A stretch of 64,000 nt of DNA from Nissolia schottii (lineage: Eukaryota; Streptophyta; Magnoliopsida; Fabales; Fabaceae). A model generated the notes under the pieces. That model was not told the origin of the DNA. It did no database searches and was given only the letters and a program-made list of their open reading frames with translations. The stretch covers positions 381,563 through 445,562 of the forward strand of contig QANU01107566.1 of assembly GCA_003254905.1 (NCBI GenBank). The letters run 5' to 3'. Shown piece after piece: positions 13,201 to 24,280 of the stretch (positions are counted from its first letter, which is position 1; each line of letters starts with the position of its first letter). Position numbers and translations under genes: made by a program.

Positions 13201-16200
13201 TTTAACCAAATGGAGCAGGCCAGCAAAATCAGTTTCCTGCTAGTCAACGAAATGGTGTCAAAACGTGATATTAAACCATCATGAAAAAGATTACCACCAG
13301 CATTTCTCAACCTTTCAACAGTAATTTGAAGTGGTATTAGGAATTCAAGTTTAAAAGATGAAATTTACTGATATTCACGCAACAGTTACTTGACATTTGG
13401 CACCATACTGATTCATCAACTTCACTAATGAATTTCAAAGTCTAAGTGTAGCCTGGCATTTTTACAACGTACTTACCAACACAAAACTTACTTTTGGAGT
13501 TGAACATTCTACAAAATGTGGGGAAAAAAATTGAGAAAATGAATAGTTTTTTCTTAGGTACAAAGATTTACATGTAATAATACTCAGTAAGTTATCAAAA
13601 GCCAATAACTACATCAAAAAGATCTAACAACATTGAAATTATACCATAAAATTAAGGATGGCCTACTTGATTCACACCCTGCTTATGAAATTAATATGTA
13701 TTTTGCAAGCAATTGATGTTTTAAAAATTCATACAACAATACCTCAGATGCTGAACTTGCCAATGCAAATGCTGCTTCAATTCGTACTCGCCAGAAAGCC
13801 TTGAGTTAAGACCACAAAACTCAAGAAGTTAACTTAAGATTTAAAAGCAAATAGTGAAACTAATGTACAATAAAGAAGGAATCATTACCTTGGAGTCGGT
13901 GAGAAAATTGTTTAGGGCATTTACAACAGAAAATGATAGCTGGGGCAATGCCTCCAGGGTTGCAATTGCTTGTGCCTGAGCAATAACATCTTTGTCCTTC
14001 TCTAATTGATTAATCTGAAGAACATATCCACTATCTTTAATCAATGAATTTACCCAATTACAATAGTAAATATAATACTAAAAAAGGAAGGATCTCTTTG
14101 TGATATGTCAAGGAGTCATACAGAAGCAAGTGAAGATAATACAAATACCACCGGTCGTGTTTAACATTGCTGTGTAAGTTTTTTTGGTATTATTGATCGA
14201 AGCTGATGAAACCTCGACATATTAAATATTCAAACTAAATAACAAGAACCAGACAAGGAAAGTATTAGGACCAAAGTAGTTCTTAGAATTGAGTGGGTGT
14301 AATTCAACCCAAAAGCTAACTCAAGGAAGAAGGTTGCCCAAGATCTTATAAAGGCTACCTAGCCATATTCTTAAGCAATTGTAGGACTTAATATGCCCCC
14401 GTCACGCCCAAGACTCGTATGGAGCATGAGGTTTGCAGGATTGGATATATGAATTTTGATTACTAATGATGTGTTTAATACAGGTACTATTTTGTTCTTG
14501 AGCATTTGTATGTACGCTGCATAAATTGCATAACATTTGTTGATATTATTTTATAGAGGCCATCTCGCTATCCACCATCACATTGTTGGAGTTGGCTACT
14601 CCATACCACTGTCCGGGATTGATTACTATGATTAGGACATTCATTTGAATACATGACAATAAAGATATAAAGGAACTATCATAAGAACTAGAAATCATAT
14701 GTGCGGGCGCACGTGTGTGTATATATAGAGAGAGATTAAGAAAAAGTTGATATTATTGCAATGGGATTCAAGACAATGTGTCAAGAACCCTGGAAAATAC
14801 AGAGACTGATGCATTATTGTGAAGAAGATAGAGCACTCCTCAACTCTCCAAAACTCAACCTATCCTTATTTATATTCCCTGCCCAATGTAACTAACACTT
14901 TTAACTAATAGTTCCTACGAGAACCCACAAACTAGGACTTAAACAACTGAGCATACGCAATGACAATAATAGGCTAGCAAAACACATTATGATAATAAAG
15001 CTAGAGCAGTAAAATATTGACCATTAGTCCAGTAAAATATTAAATCCGCAATCTCATCCTTACCCACATCTGAACTGGTTGATTAAAATTAATCTCAGCA
15101 AGGTATTCCATGTCAGGGTCTGCTCTGATCCATAATAAAGGGGACTCCGTACTGCTACATCAAAGAAAAACATCAGAAACTCAATTAACAACAAACGTCA
15201 ATGAAGTTAATGGAAAACAATATACCTGGAGCGTATATCAACGGAAGGCATGTCACCATTATCATCAGAGCCATCAAGTTTCAAACCTTTCTTAGGCTTC
15301 TGAAAACGTCTAGCAGCAAGCCTTGAGTGGCATTGTATTTCCAATAGTTGCCATGCTTCTCCAGCCATCGGAAGAATTGGATGGTCGTACATACCATCAA
15401 GTTCATATACCCTGATACTCATCATTCCAGGCCATCCAGTGTCTCCATCTCTATTTTCAGTATCTGCATTAATATTATCAAGACCAGATGTACTTGAAGT
15501 CTGTGATGCTGTGCATCCCCGCAACACAGCCATCTCAACAATGTTCTTCCTTTTGTTGTAGGAAAACCCCATCCTTAGCAGCAGCAAAAAGTAACGGATA
15601 ATAATATGAACAGATGAAAGCATCCAAAAATGAAATAAAAAGTGATAAGTGGATCATTATTTTACACCTTAAAACAGGACATCCACATGAACCGACCCAC
15701 CGAGGGAAGAAATCTTTAAGAAATGGACGTTCAAGATTTCCAATCTTATTCGCAAAATGTCGAAACTGCATATTAAAATATATCAATAAATGAAATTCAA
15801 CCATCAGGTCCACATTATATTGACAGACTGTAAAAAAACCATCAAGATCTAGAGCAAACATCAACAAATTAAGACATTAAACATCAGAGATCACAACTAC
15901 ATATTTATGAACTTTATCCTATCTTCCTTTATGAAAGCAACTTTAAGGTAACTTAAATACTTCATCCTTTAGCTTGTCCATTTCAGTTTTTTTTTTAAGT
16001 CTTCTGTGATCAAGAAAAATCCTGAGAGCAACACAGAGGGTGTCCTATGGAAAACACTAAAGATGTAAGGACTCTATCCAACATATTCAAGCAATAAAAG
16101 ACATGTACTATAGAGCAATGGCCGATGTGCGAACTCAATATGATGACCAGATTTTCTAGTAACAAAGTTTTCGCCAAGGTTCCACTTCCACTCTGTTCCA

Positions 16201-19200
16201 ATGTACCTTATTTTTGGACCTATTGTGCACATCCAAGAGCTAATGCCTCAGAATGCTTTTTGCATATAATGTAGTCTTGGTTGATGAGTCTATCCTAAAC
16301 TTGAATTCTAGAGAGAAGCATTTGCAATCATATGGTTTTCGATTAATTAGGCGTAGAAGGGAGTATATTGAATAAAAATTTAGTAAAACGTGAATTTGGT
16401 GAAGATTATCTCAAAATGGGACAGGTTATACTGTTTTCCCTGTAAATGAATCTAGTAATAGGAAAGATGTTTGCAATTTCAGAGTTTAATGTGCCAGAAG
16501 CAGATTACCTCTTTAGTACTAAGAGTTTTCATGGATCGTGTTTTATCTTGAGCACGAGAAACTATAGTTTGCAAAATCTGCACAAGGAAAAGAAGCAGAA
16601 ACAATAATGATAGGCATTCAAGCACATAGCCTCCAAAAGGCACCAAAAACTTAATAGCTGAACACATCAGTGCGAAAAAATAAAACAAAAGCAACACAGT
16701 GAAAGGATCGTGGCAGATTATGAATATTGGGAAAAGGTGAGAAACACAAGGAGACGGCTTAAAAGGTCTCCACGGGTACCACCACCCAGGTATGGCAGAT
16801 TGTGAATAATGGGAAAAGGAGAGAAACGCAAGGAGACCACTTAAGAGGTCCCCACAGGTACCACCACCAAGGTTAATCAGTATGTGAACTTCGGGATGTA
16901 TGCATGAAGACAAGCTCACAATATACCACAACAATTCTTTGTCATTTGTCTAAGTCTTTGATGACACATCCACAAAATCATTTTTTCTATACATTTGTTT
17001 AATATCAAGGTTTGGTGTAATTGCAGACATGTCCTGGGTGAGCATGACTTCTCCATGATCTCATCCCCTTTCACACCAGGAAATCAATGGGTAAACCCTC
17101 CTCCCCACATGGGGATTGACAATAGCGTTATAGGGACAGCTGCTCCATGCCACTATCTGGGATTGACTATTATGGATTTGAATTAACCAGTATATCACTA
17201 TATTTAAAATGATCGTAACAGAAAACTGGAAAAATGCCAAGCAATCTCACTCTACGGAAAGATTCAGGACCCATCTGCTTTTCCAACATCTGAAGAACTG
17301 CCACCTGAACGAAGTATGGTAAAAAAAACATGAATGAAGAAACACATTGTTGTACTGGTGTGATGCTATATGATTAAAAAGGAAGAAAGAAATAAAAGGA
17401 AAAGGAAACTTACAGACTTCCATGATCTTATCTTTCCATACAAACCAATACAATGTGTTCCATATAAATCCTTACAAGAAGCTGAACAGCTCAAAGCTGT
17501 CGCTCCACTGTTATCTACTTTACAAACAGCACAATTTGCCTGTAGATTGATTTATACATTAGCATACCCAAAAACATTGTAATTAGCATATTATGTACTT
17601 CACATTTTCAACTCAGAAGGTAAGCTCAGCAGCTTCTTGCTCAGAATGACATTAAGACAAAGTTTAACCACAGCAATATAAAAGGGGGAAAAAAGAAATA
17701 ACATACATTGAATATAGAATGAAATTCAATTAAACTTTGCAACAGCCATGACATGTCCAAATAGGAGAAGAAAAGCCAAACATAAAAGGCAGAATTCATC
17801 AGCCTTCTGAAGGAGAAACGATAGTATGACAACCAAAATGGACAACCTTGAGACAACCACACTTACAAAGGTGTGGGTTTTTCTCCATGGTCCACACCTA
17901 TGTGAATGTGGTTATCCCAAGGTTGTTCATTTTGGTTGTCACCATAACATCACTTCTTTTGAAAAGTAGTTGTAGAAAAATAGTAAAATAAATCTGCAGA
18001 GCAGAGAAAGTTAAACGCTTAGTTTACTTAAGAATTTAAATAAACCAGCACTTTCAAAACCCCAAGAATAGGAACCAAGAACAATATTGTATAGAAGACA
18101 TACACACTCAAAAGTGTCCAAACCCCAGTAGCAATGCTGTGCCAAAAAAAATTTGAGACAACCATAGTGTGTTATCATTATTTGTAACAGCCTAATGCTA
18201 GGTTAGCTACCCTTCGGATAGATCAGGCCATCGAAAAAATGAACACAAACCTTGTATCTCCGGTACCGTGCCTCATTATTTCCCAAATGTTTCTTAGTAT
18301 AAAAATCTGTCAAGAAACCGGCAAGCCCATCCAAGAGCCACTCTGAAAATAAGAATTCAGCATATGTTAGAGGAAACAGGCTTTCTGCAAATTCTTTGTA
18401 GAATCAGAAACTAAATAAGCAATAGGACAATATCCTTTGTTTAGTTACCATCATCTGGTGCCTCTGGAGTGATATACACACCAAACCACTGTTTTGCAAG
18501 GGCATAAGCAAGTTTTATTCTTGTATCAATAGTCTGTCACAACAAAAAACTAATGTTGAGCAAGTATGCTCGAAAACCAGTAAAATCATAAGCAGAAAAT
18601 TCGAATGTGAAAGAAAACAGTTCAATGTTCACTCAGAAAGAATCCGATTAAAAAATAGGGTTAATTAAGTTTTTCATCCCTGTAATTTGGGAAAGTTTGG
18701 TTTTGGCCCCTCTATGTAGATTTTAGTCCCTGCAAAATTTGTCAATTTGATTTTAGTCCCTGCTAACGTCTAGGACCTGACGGTGCTGACGTGGCCGTTA
18801 GCCCTACGGACGTGGCGTGTCACGTGGACTCGTCACGTGGCATGACCCGGTTCACCCACCCATCAGCCCATAACCCGGTTCACTTAGACCCGACTCGGTT
18901 CTTNNNNNNNNNNNNNNNNNNNNNNNNNNNNNNNNNNNNNNNNNNNNNNNNNNNNNNNNNNNNNNNNNNNNNNNNNNNNNNNNNNNNNNNNNNNNNNNNN
19001 NNNNNNNNNNNNNNNNNNNNNNNNNNNNNNNNNNNNNNNNNNNNNNNNNNNNNNNNNNNNNNNNNNNNNNNNNNNNNNNNNNNNNNNNNNNNNNNNNNNN
19101 NNNNNNNNNNNNNNNNNNNNNNNNNNNNNNNNNNNNNNNNNNNNNNNNNNNNNNNNNNNNNNNNNNNNNNNNNNNNNNNNNNNNNNNNNNNNNNNNNNNN

Positions 19201-22200
19201 NNNNNNNNNNNNNNNNNNNNNNNNNNNNNNNNNNNNNNNNNNNNNNNNNNNNNNNNNNNNNNNNNNNNNNNNNNNNNNNNNNNNNNNNNNNNNNNNNNNN
19301 NNNNNNNNNNNNNNNNNNNNNNNNNNNNNNNNNNNNNNNNNNNNNNNNNNNNNNNNNNNNNNNNNNNNNNNNNNNNNNNNNNNNNNNNNNNNNNNNNNNN
19401 NNNNNNNNNNNNNNNNNNNNNNNNNNNNNNNNNNNNNNNNNNNNNNNNNNNNNNNNNNNNNNNNNNNNNNNNNNNNNNNNNNNNNNNNNNNNNNNNNNNN
19501 NNNNNNNNNNNNNNNNNNNNNNNNNNNNNNNNNNNNNNNNNNNNNNNNNNNNNNNNNNNNNNNNNNNNNNNNNNNNNNNNNNNNNNNNNNNNNNNNNNNN
19601 NNNNNNNNNNNNNNNNNNNNNNNNNNNNNNNNNNNNNNNNNNNNNNNNNNNNNNNNNNNNNNNNNNNNNNNNNNNNNNNNNNNNNNNNNNNNNNNNNNNN
19701 NNNNNNNNNNNNNNNNNNNNNNNNNNNNNNNNNNNNNNNNNNNNNNNNNNNNNNNNNNNNNNNNNNNNNNNNNNNNNNNNNNNNNNNNNNNNNNNNNNNT
19801 TTTTTTTTTTTAAGAACCGGGTCGGGTCTAAGTGAACCGGGTTATGGACTGATGGGTGGGTGAACCAGGTCATGCCACGTGGCGAGTCCACGTGGCACGC
19901 CACGTCCGCGGGGCTAACGGCCACGTCAGCACCGTCAGGTCCCAGACGTTAGCAGGGACTAAAATCAAATTGTCAAATTTTACAGGGACTAAAATCTACG
20001 TAGAAGGACCAAAACCAAACTTTTCCAAATAACAGGGATGAAAAACTTAATTTCATAAGCAGAAAATTCTAATGTGAAAGAAAACAGTTCAATGTTCACT
20101 CAGAAAGAATCCGATTAAAAAATATAAGAAAATAGAATTACAAGATTTTAAGCAGTTAGCTAACCTGGTCGATAACCTTCTCATCAAACAAAACCTGAGA
20201 ACTAAATATACTCATAGATGCTCCTAAACCCAATGATGAAACTGCCATCTCTGGCTCTATGAAAACTTGCTTGTATGAGTCAAATGGGAAGTCTACAGAA
20301 AGATAATCCTTATAGCAGCTGTTCAGCAGTAAAAATCCAAATATCCAATCATTATACAAATTCAAGAAGCAATATTTTTCGGGCCAGGACAATTGCAAGT
20401 ATCACATGTCAAACCTGAAGGCACTATGGAAAAATTCCACTGTATTCCGCATCTTTGACAGATTTGGTTGCAAACACATGTGTGATATGAGACTAAATTG
20501 GTGGTCAGGAAGAATTTCAAATGGAGCAACAGCCAAAGATATCCACCTTGCGGCAACTGGAAAATCCAATTTATATACATAAGTTTTCCTAGGAGGATTG
20601 TCCTTGCTTAAGACCTGAAAAAGAAGAGAGATTCAAACATATACAAATTAACTCTGCAAGACATAAAAGATAAAGATAAAAGTTTTGTACAGAGGAAGAA
20701 ATTTACTAGAGAGGATAGAGGTGAATTGCAACTAGGTTGAGGAGAAAAAATCATCTAAAACATAAGATTAGATACTAGAGAACAGGGTATCATTCATAGT
20801 TTATTTATATCAATGAATTGAAGTGAATAGCATCAACCAAAGAATAATATTGATAGTAATAGTTTTCTTTTCCACCAGGGCTGGAAGGCATTCTTCCTTC
20901 CCCTTCTCCTTTGTGGCATGGAAGTTAAACACAAAGTGTGAGGCTGCTTCACAATTATTGTGAAAGCTGAGTTAAATGTAATTTTCAAAGCAAAAACAAC
21001 TATACAAGCCAAGTCCCATGGACAGGAACCGCAGCCAAACAAATCCTAGACCCTATAGATGCATGCAGTGAGCATGGATTGAACATGCGACCTTCAGATC
21101 TTCAATCTGACGCTCTCCCAACTAAGCTATCACTGCAATTCATGCACCACCACTGCCACCAGCAATGAATCAAAATCCATCCCGTAGCATTGTAAAGCTG
21201 TATCAACTAGCAACAAGATGAGAGTTATAACCATATAGGCTGACATGGTAAGCCCGCTAATCATGCTCCAGCCACAAATTAAAATCCAGTCCATAGCATG
21301 GCAGAGTTGTATCAAGATTTAAGAGTACAGAATCTACTTCATGAGATTCTTCTTTTATCTCCCAAAAAAAAAAAAAGAGAGAGATTTAAGAGTACAGAAA
21401 AGGGAACTTCCGGATAGAATATATTATCCTAAAAGCAAAGGCAAAAAATGAGAAAGAAGGAAAATAAAAGATATGGGGAAGGTTGCACTCAATCCATTCT
21501 AAAGAGGAAGAGGAGAAAATAATAACCTCCAAGCTCAATCCTCGGATGTTTTACACGGGACAATCCACAACATCCAATAACAATGCATACAGGAACCCTA
21601 GACATCAAGCCACATTCACATGGTATGACATTCCTTCTTAAAGCTATTTCAAGGGTATGGTATGAAACGGGTTGGAAAACCACAATATCCAGTATACAGT
21701 ATACAAAACAAAGCCATGGTAGTACATTTTACTGTTTTACCCCGGACGTCCCAAGTTTTAATACTAGGCAGAAAACAACAGTAACCACTGATCACCATGT
21801 GAAAAATTCCACTAATCGCCTGATGTTTAACATGCATGCCTTTAGCTTATCCCATTTACAAAATTAGTGCTCTCCAGTACTCAAAAGTGCTACTAATTAT
21901 CAGCATAACAGAGAGAGATGAAATCCTTTACAATGAACGCTACAACAACAACTAAGTATTTTCCCACTATTAGGGGTCAGAAGGACGAATCAAACGATGT
22001 CATTGTGTCCTAACCATATCTATAGACAAACTAAACCATTGAAATTTAATTCATTTTTAATGCCTATCAGCATAACAGAAATACTAGATTGCTTACATTG
22101 AAGACTAAATAAAACAACTAAGCATTTTCCCACTAGGGGGGGTAACCTGCATGAATCAAACAATGTCCTATCATAAATCACATTTAAAGAGAAACCATTA

Positions 22201-23995
22201 AAATTTTAGTCATATTTAATACCCTCAGATTATGCTATAGACAAATTGAAATTGATCATACTCAAATTGTCCAGTTGTAGGAAATGAAACATTTCACAAT
22301 CAACAACAGGAGTTGACAACAAGTCGCAAAACCAATCTTAAATAATACCAACTTGTTAAAATCAGTACACCACATGTTTCAGAACTAAAATCCCAGAAAA
22401 TATACAGTGGTCATTACTACCTGATATAGCAAGTTTCCGGTACTGACGGCTACAAGATTGTGTGCTACAGTGAACTCCAGGTCATAGCTGAAAATTAGAA
22501 TACAAATATATAAAAATAAAGTAATTATAATCAGCACGCATTGCATTGTAATTAACATAAAATTAAGTGTAGGCATGCCCCATGTGCACAAGCACACAAA
22601 TGGGGAAGTATTATACAGTTCGTACCAGCATCGCTGTGAATTGTCATCTATACAAGGGAACCAACATCTCGCTCTCCTTATCTGGGTATCAGTGTGAAGA
22701 ACATTATCTTTGAAGTGGATCCCTGTCTCTGGCTTCTCTATCCAATAGTCAATACGAACAACTCTCACATTCTGCACCCAACATCAACCTACATGAGAAA
22801 ACACAAATAGTAAACCTCACCACAAAAACTTCTTTCCCACATTTCACCGCCATATTTTCAGGTAACTGCACTATGATCCCACTAATTCCCTCCAATTAAA
22901 AACAATAGCCGATTTCTTTACAATGAGCATGTGAAAAGCGCATACAACTATAACAATGAGCATAAGGAGAAAATCTAATGCAAGATCAGTCATGGGGACC
23001 CATTATAAATAAATCCATACATATAATATGTTTGATGACACGTGGAAACTCCAAGTGGAAGGCAGCGTTCAAAAATTGAGTTGTATTACAATGGACTAGG
23101 TTACACGTGGCAAGCACATAATATAAATTCAGTACATGTTTATTCATCTATTTACTCTTAGATACCGTCTGTCCAATATTAACAATCATTTTTTACTTTT
23201 AGATACATTATTGATTGAATCTATTACATTGAGTTAACAATGTTTCTAAAAATCAACGGTGAGAGTTAACGATGGATAGAGGAAGTAACTTGAAACTACA
23301 AATAGTTACACGTATACGTTTTCACTAAACTCTCAAAAATTGTTCAGGACCAAAAATGCACAGACAGCAACTATGACCTGCTTAGGCTCAGCAGAGGAAC
23401 GAAACCCGTTCTCAGAGACCGGTTGCTCGAGCTGCTCACTCTCAGCAGCCTTCACAGGCTTGCAGCAATTAATGAGCAAATTCGGCACCAGCTCCTTCTC
23501 CAGGGCGGACAAGTACACGGAGCCGGCAGCGTCCGCGGCCGAGCTCGGCGAATCCACCGAGCTCCACCTCCGCTCGTCCTCCGGTTGCTGGTGGTGGTGG
23601 TTAGGGTAATACTCGAACTCCGTGGGCTCACCATCGACCCAAACACTCTCAATCCACAAATTCTCTGCGTGCAGGCCAACGATCCCAATCTCCGGCACTG
23701 AAATCTCCAATTCAGTGTACCTGCAACTCGAAAAAACACAAAATCCCGCGATTTCAATGGAATAAAGTCCAATCTAAGTTCAACGAATCTCGACAAAATG
23801 AAAACCTAATCTAGCACCGCAACCACATAGCCAATTGCAGTGGAGAGGATGGGGGAAATGTGAGAGAGAAGGAACAAACCCGTAGAGTAGGCGTTTGTGG
23901 AAGTCGATGGAGAGGCATAGCTTCTGGTGGTGAACTAGGGCGCCAGAATTTTCGGGCTTGGGGTCCTCGTTCTTTGGCTTGCGAGGCTTCGCCAT
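7257..23995 (-). CDS. TAF2: TFIID subunit 2 (TAF2), complete 25-exon gene
   Basis: TAF2 is a core-promoter-binding TFIID subunit related to M1 aminopeptidases. Exons in transcription order: 23995-23880, 23720-23378, 22771-22626, 22487-22421, 20614-20415, 20318-20165, 18533-18449, 18342-18251, 17539-17414, 17304-17251, 16577-16509, 15765-15668, 15573-15226, 15151-15064, 14014-13889, 13799-13743, 13236-13157, 13066-13024, 11592-11506, 10707-10618, 10232-10174, 10085-9995, 9915-9750, 9218-9035, 8490-7257. All introns are GT-AG; the exons sum to 4203 nt in frame, 1400 residues, close to the Arabidopsis protein as I recall it. The start [10 protein letters not shown] matches the plant family. At residues 352-360 YALAKQWFG replaces the M1 zinc motif HELAHQWFG, and D375 replaces the third ligand region, so no peptidase activity is expected. 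Residues 1049-1124 are EAP-type acidic/alanine repeats and 1279-1330 are lysine-rich. The gap at 18904-19799 is intronic only. Splice sites were placed by eye; a few could shift by several bases. Confidence 0.95.
9374..9520 (+). mobile_element. Au-type SINE copy, diverged
   Basis: The order of blocks fits the plant Au SINE: AAGGTTGCTACCTTGTGACC, then GGGTTCAAATTTTGGAACCA (Pol III B box GGTTCAAAT at 9415), GACTGCATATATTTACCC, and finally GAGCCTCGTGCACTTGGCCT followed by CCCTT. The 5' A-box region is degenerate. It lies in TAF2 intron 23, antisense to the gene. No target-site duplication was found. The family name comes from recall of the consensus. Confidence 0.65.
14270..14420. repeat. Dispersed repeat fragment, family A (TAF2 intron 14)
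   Basis: The block GAATTGAGTGGGTGTAATTC ... CTAACTCAAGGAAGAAGGTTGCC ... AAGCAATTGTAGGACTTAATATGCC is shared, with changes, with 36950-37070 (AATTGAGTGGTCTAACTAAA ... CCTCAAGGAGGGAAGGTTGC ... AAGCAATGTGAGACTTGATGC). It resembles a common plant dispersed repeat, but I do not assign a class. Confidence 0.5.
16712..16875. repeat. Tandem duplication of an 82-bp unit in TAF2 intron 11
   Basis: Two copies start at 16712 and 16794 (GGCAGATTxTGAATAxTGGG) and both run through GGTxCCxACxGGTACCACCA. About 10 differences separate them, so the duplication is not recent. Confidence 0.75.
17827..17941. mobile_element. Small hairpin element (MITE-like) in TAF2 intron 8
   Basis: The left arm TGACAACCAAAATGGACAAC pairs with the right arm GTTGTTCATTTTGGTTGTCA, and the similarity runs about 50 bp inwards to ACACTTACAAAGGTGTG / CACACCTATGTGAATGTG. 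The element is 115 bp. No clear target-site duplication is visible, so the family is not assigned. Confidence 0.75.
18586..18657. repeat. Left copy of a 72-bp direct duplication
   Basis: The sequence from TCATAAGCAG to ATTAAAAAATA is repeated at 20053-20124 with one mismatch (G at 18603, T in the right copy). The flanking bases outside both copies differ, so the ends of the duplication are sharp. It abuts the left end of a palindromic element in TAF2 intron 6. Confidence 0.9.
18658..20052. mobile_element. Palindromic inverted-repeat element with internal assembly gap
   Basis: The left arm (18658-18903) starts GGGTTAATTAAGTTTTTC and the right arm (19800-20052) ends with its complement, GAAAAACTTAATT. 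The arms of about 245 bp match along their length. Each carries several CACGTGG motifs and a Pro-Val-like CCCGGTTCACTTAGACC block. The right end lacks the five outermost bases GGGTT. The centre is N (18904-19799), so any internal coding is unknown. The ends resemble the 444-bp element at 51999-52442. The insertion lies in TAF2 intron 6 between the exons that end at 20165 and begin at 18533. Confidence 0.8.
18904..19799. other. Assembly gap (896 N)
   Basis: A run of N inside a palindromic element in TAF2 intron 6. Open frames reported across it are meaningless. The right edge is a run of 11 T. Confidence 0.99.
20053..20124. repeat. Right copy of the 72-bp direct duplication
   Basis: This copy is identical to 18586-18657 except for one base. 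It begins directly after the right terminal repeat of the palindromic element. Confidence 0.9.
21064..21136 (-). tRNA. tRNA-Phe(GAA)-like sequence inside TAF2 intron 4
   Basis: Read on the minus strand, these 73 nt match the plant nuclear tRNA-Phe pattern throughout. The acceptor stem GCAGTGA pairs fully with TCACTGC. The D arm is TAGCTTAGTTGGGAGAGC, the anticodon loop is TTGAAGA (anticodon GAA) on a 5-bp stem TCAGA/TCTGA, and the T arm is GCATG-TTCAATC-CATGC, also fully paired. The differences from the usual sequence are mostly C-to-T or G-to-A changes, yet the stems remain paired. A-box and B-box motifs are recognisable, although the B box has A where G is usual (TTCAATCC). No run of four or more T follows within about 30 nt of the 3' end, which argues against an efficient Pol III terminator. 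It lies in the sense orientation within TAF2 intron 4 (20615-22420). It could be a diverged gene or a tRNA-derived relic. Confidence 0.7.
21138..21320. repeat. Imperfect direct duplication next to the tRNA-like sequence
   Basis: A segment beginning near 21165 (ATGAATCAAAATCCATCCCG) recurs with changes near 21275 (ACAAATTAAAATCCAGTCCA). Both copies then run through a TAGCATxGxAxAGxTGTATCAA block. It is a short local duplication in TAF2 intron 4. Confidence 0.5.
21901..22225. repeat. Two tandem diverged copies of a SINE/RTE-tail-like repeat
   Basis: Two copies begin with CAGCATAACAGA (21901 and 22069) and run through ACAACAACTAAGxATTTTCCC, ACTA..GGGG, and ATCAAACxATGTC. This block resembles the common plant repeat tail ending in ACAACAACAA...TTTTCCCACTA...GGGTC found in SINEs and RTE-type LINEs. 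Assignment is from recall of that pattern. It lies in TAF2 intron 4. Confidence 0.5.
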
Positions 23996-24142
23996 GAGAA
24001 CACTGTCGAAGAGTGAGTGAGACGGAGAGGAAGCGAATCGAGCAAGGGTGCTGCTTCTTCTACGTCGTCTTCGTCTTCGTCTTCTCTGTGCTGTGAGTGT
24101 AATTTGAGTTCTGAACGAGCTGGGTGATGCGTTATTTATAGA
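23996..24142 (-). promoter_or_regulatory. TAF2 5' UTR and TATA box
   Basis: On the minus strand a TATA-like TCTATAAATAA lies at 24142-24132, which would put transcription start near 24105 and give a leader of about 110 nt. The leader contains a short GAC/GAA-type triplet run (TCGTCT on the plus strand, around 24065-24085). The start site is inferred from TATA spacing only. Confidence 0.55.
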
Positions 24143-24280
24143 GGATCTGGCATATGGTAGTAGCGAGATTGGGTCACGGTCACGCCCTTAAGACGGAGGG
24201 GTGGTGGTGACGATATCGTGCCCTATGATGTCGTCCTGTCCTAAAGTGCCCTTCTTGCATTTGTCAATTGTATGTGGGAG

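Noticed and set aside
18791-19924. Two long open frames across the first gap
   Set aside because: They are almost entirely X from the N run, and their ends are the inverted arms of a repeat.
23340-23796. Frames of 89-114 residues on both strands
   Set aside because: They overlap TAF2 exon 2, whose frame matches the family and joins its neighbours in phase.
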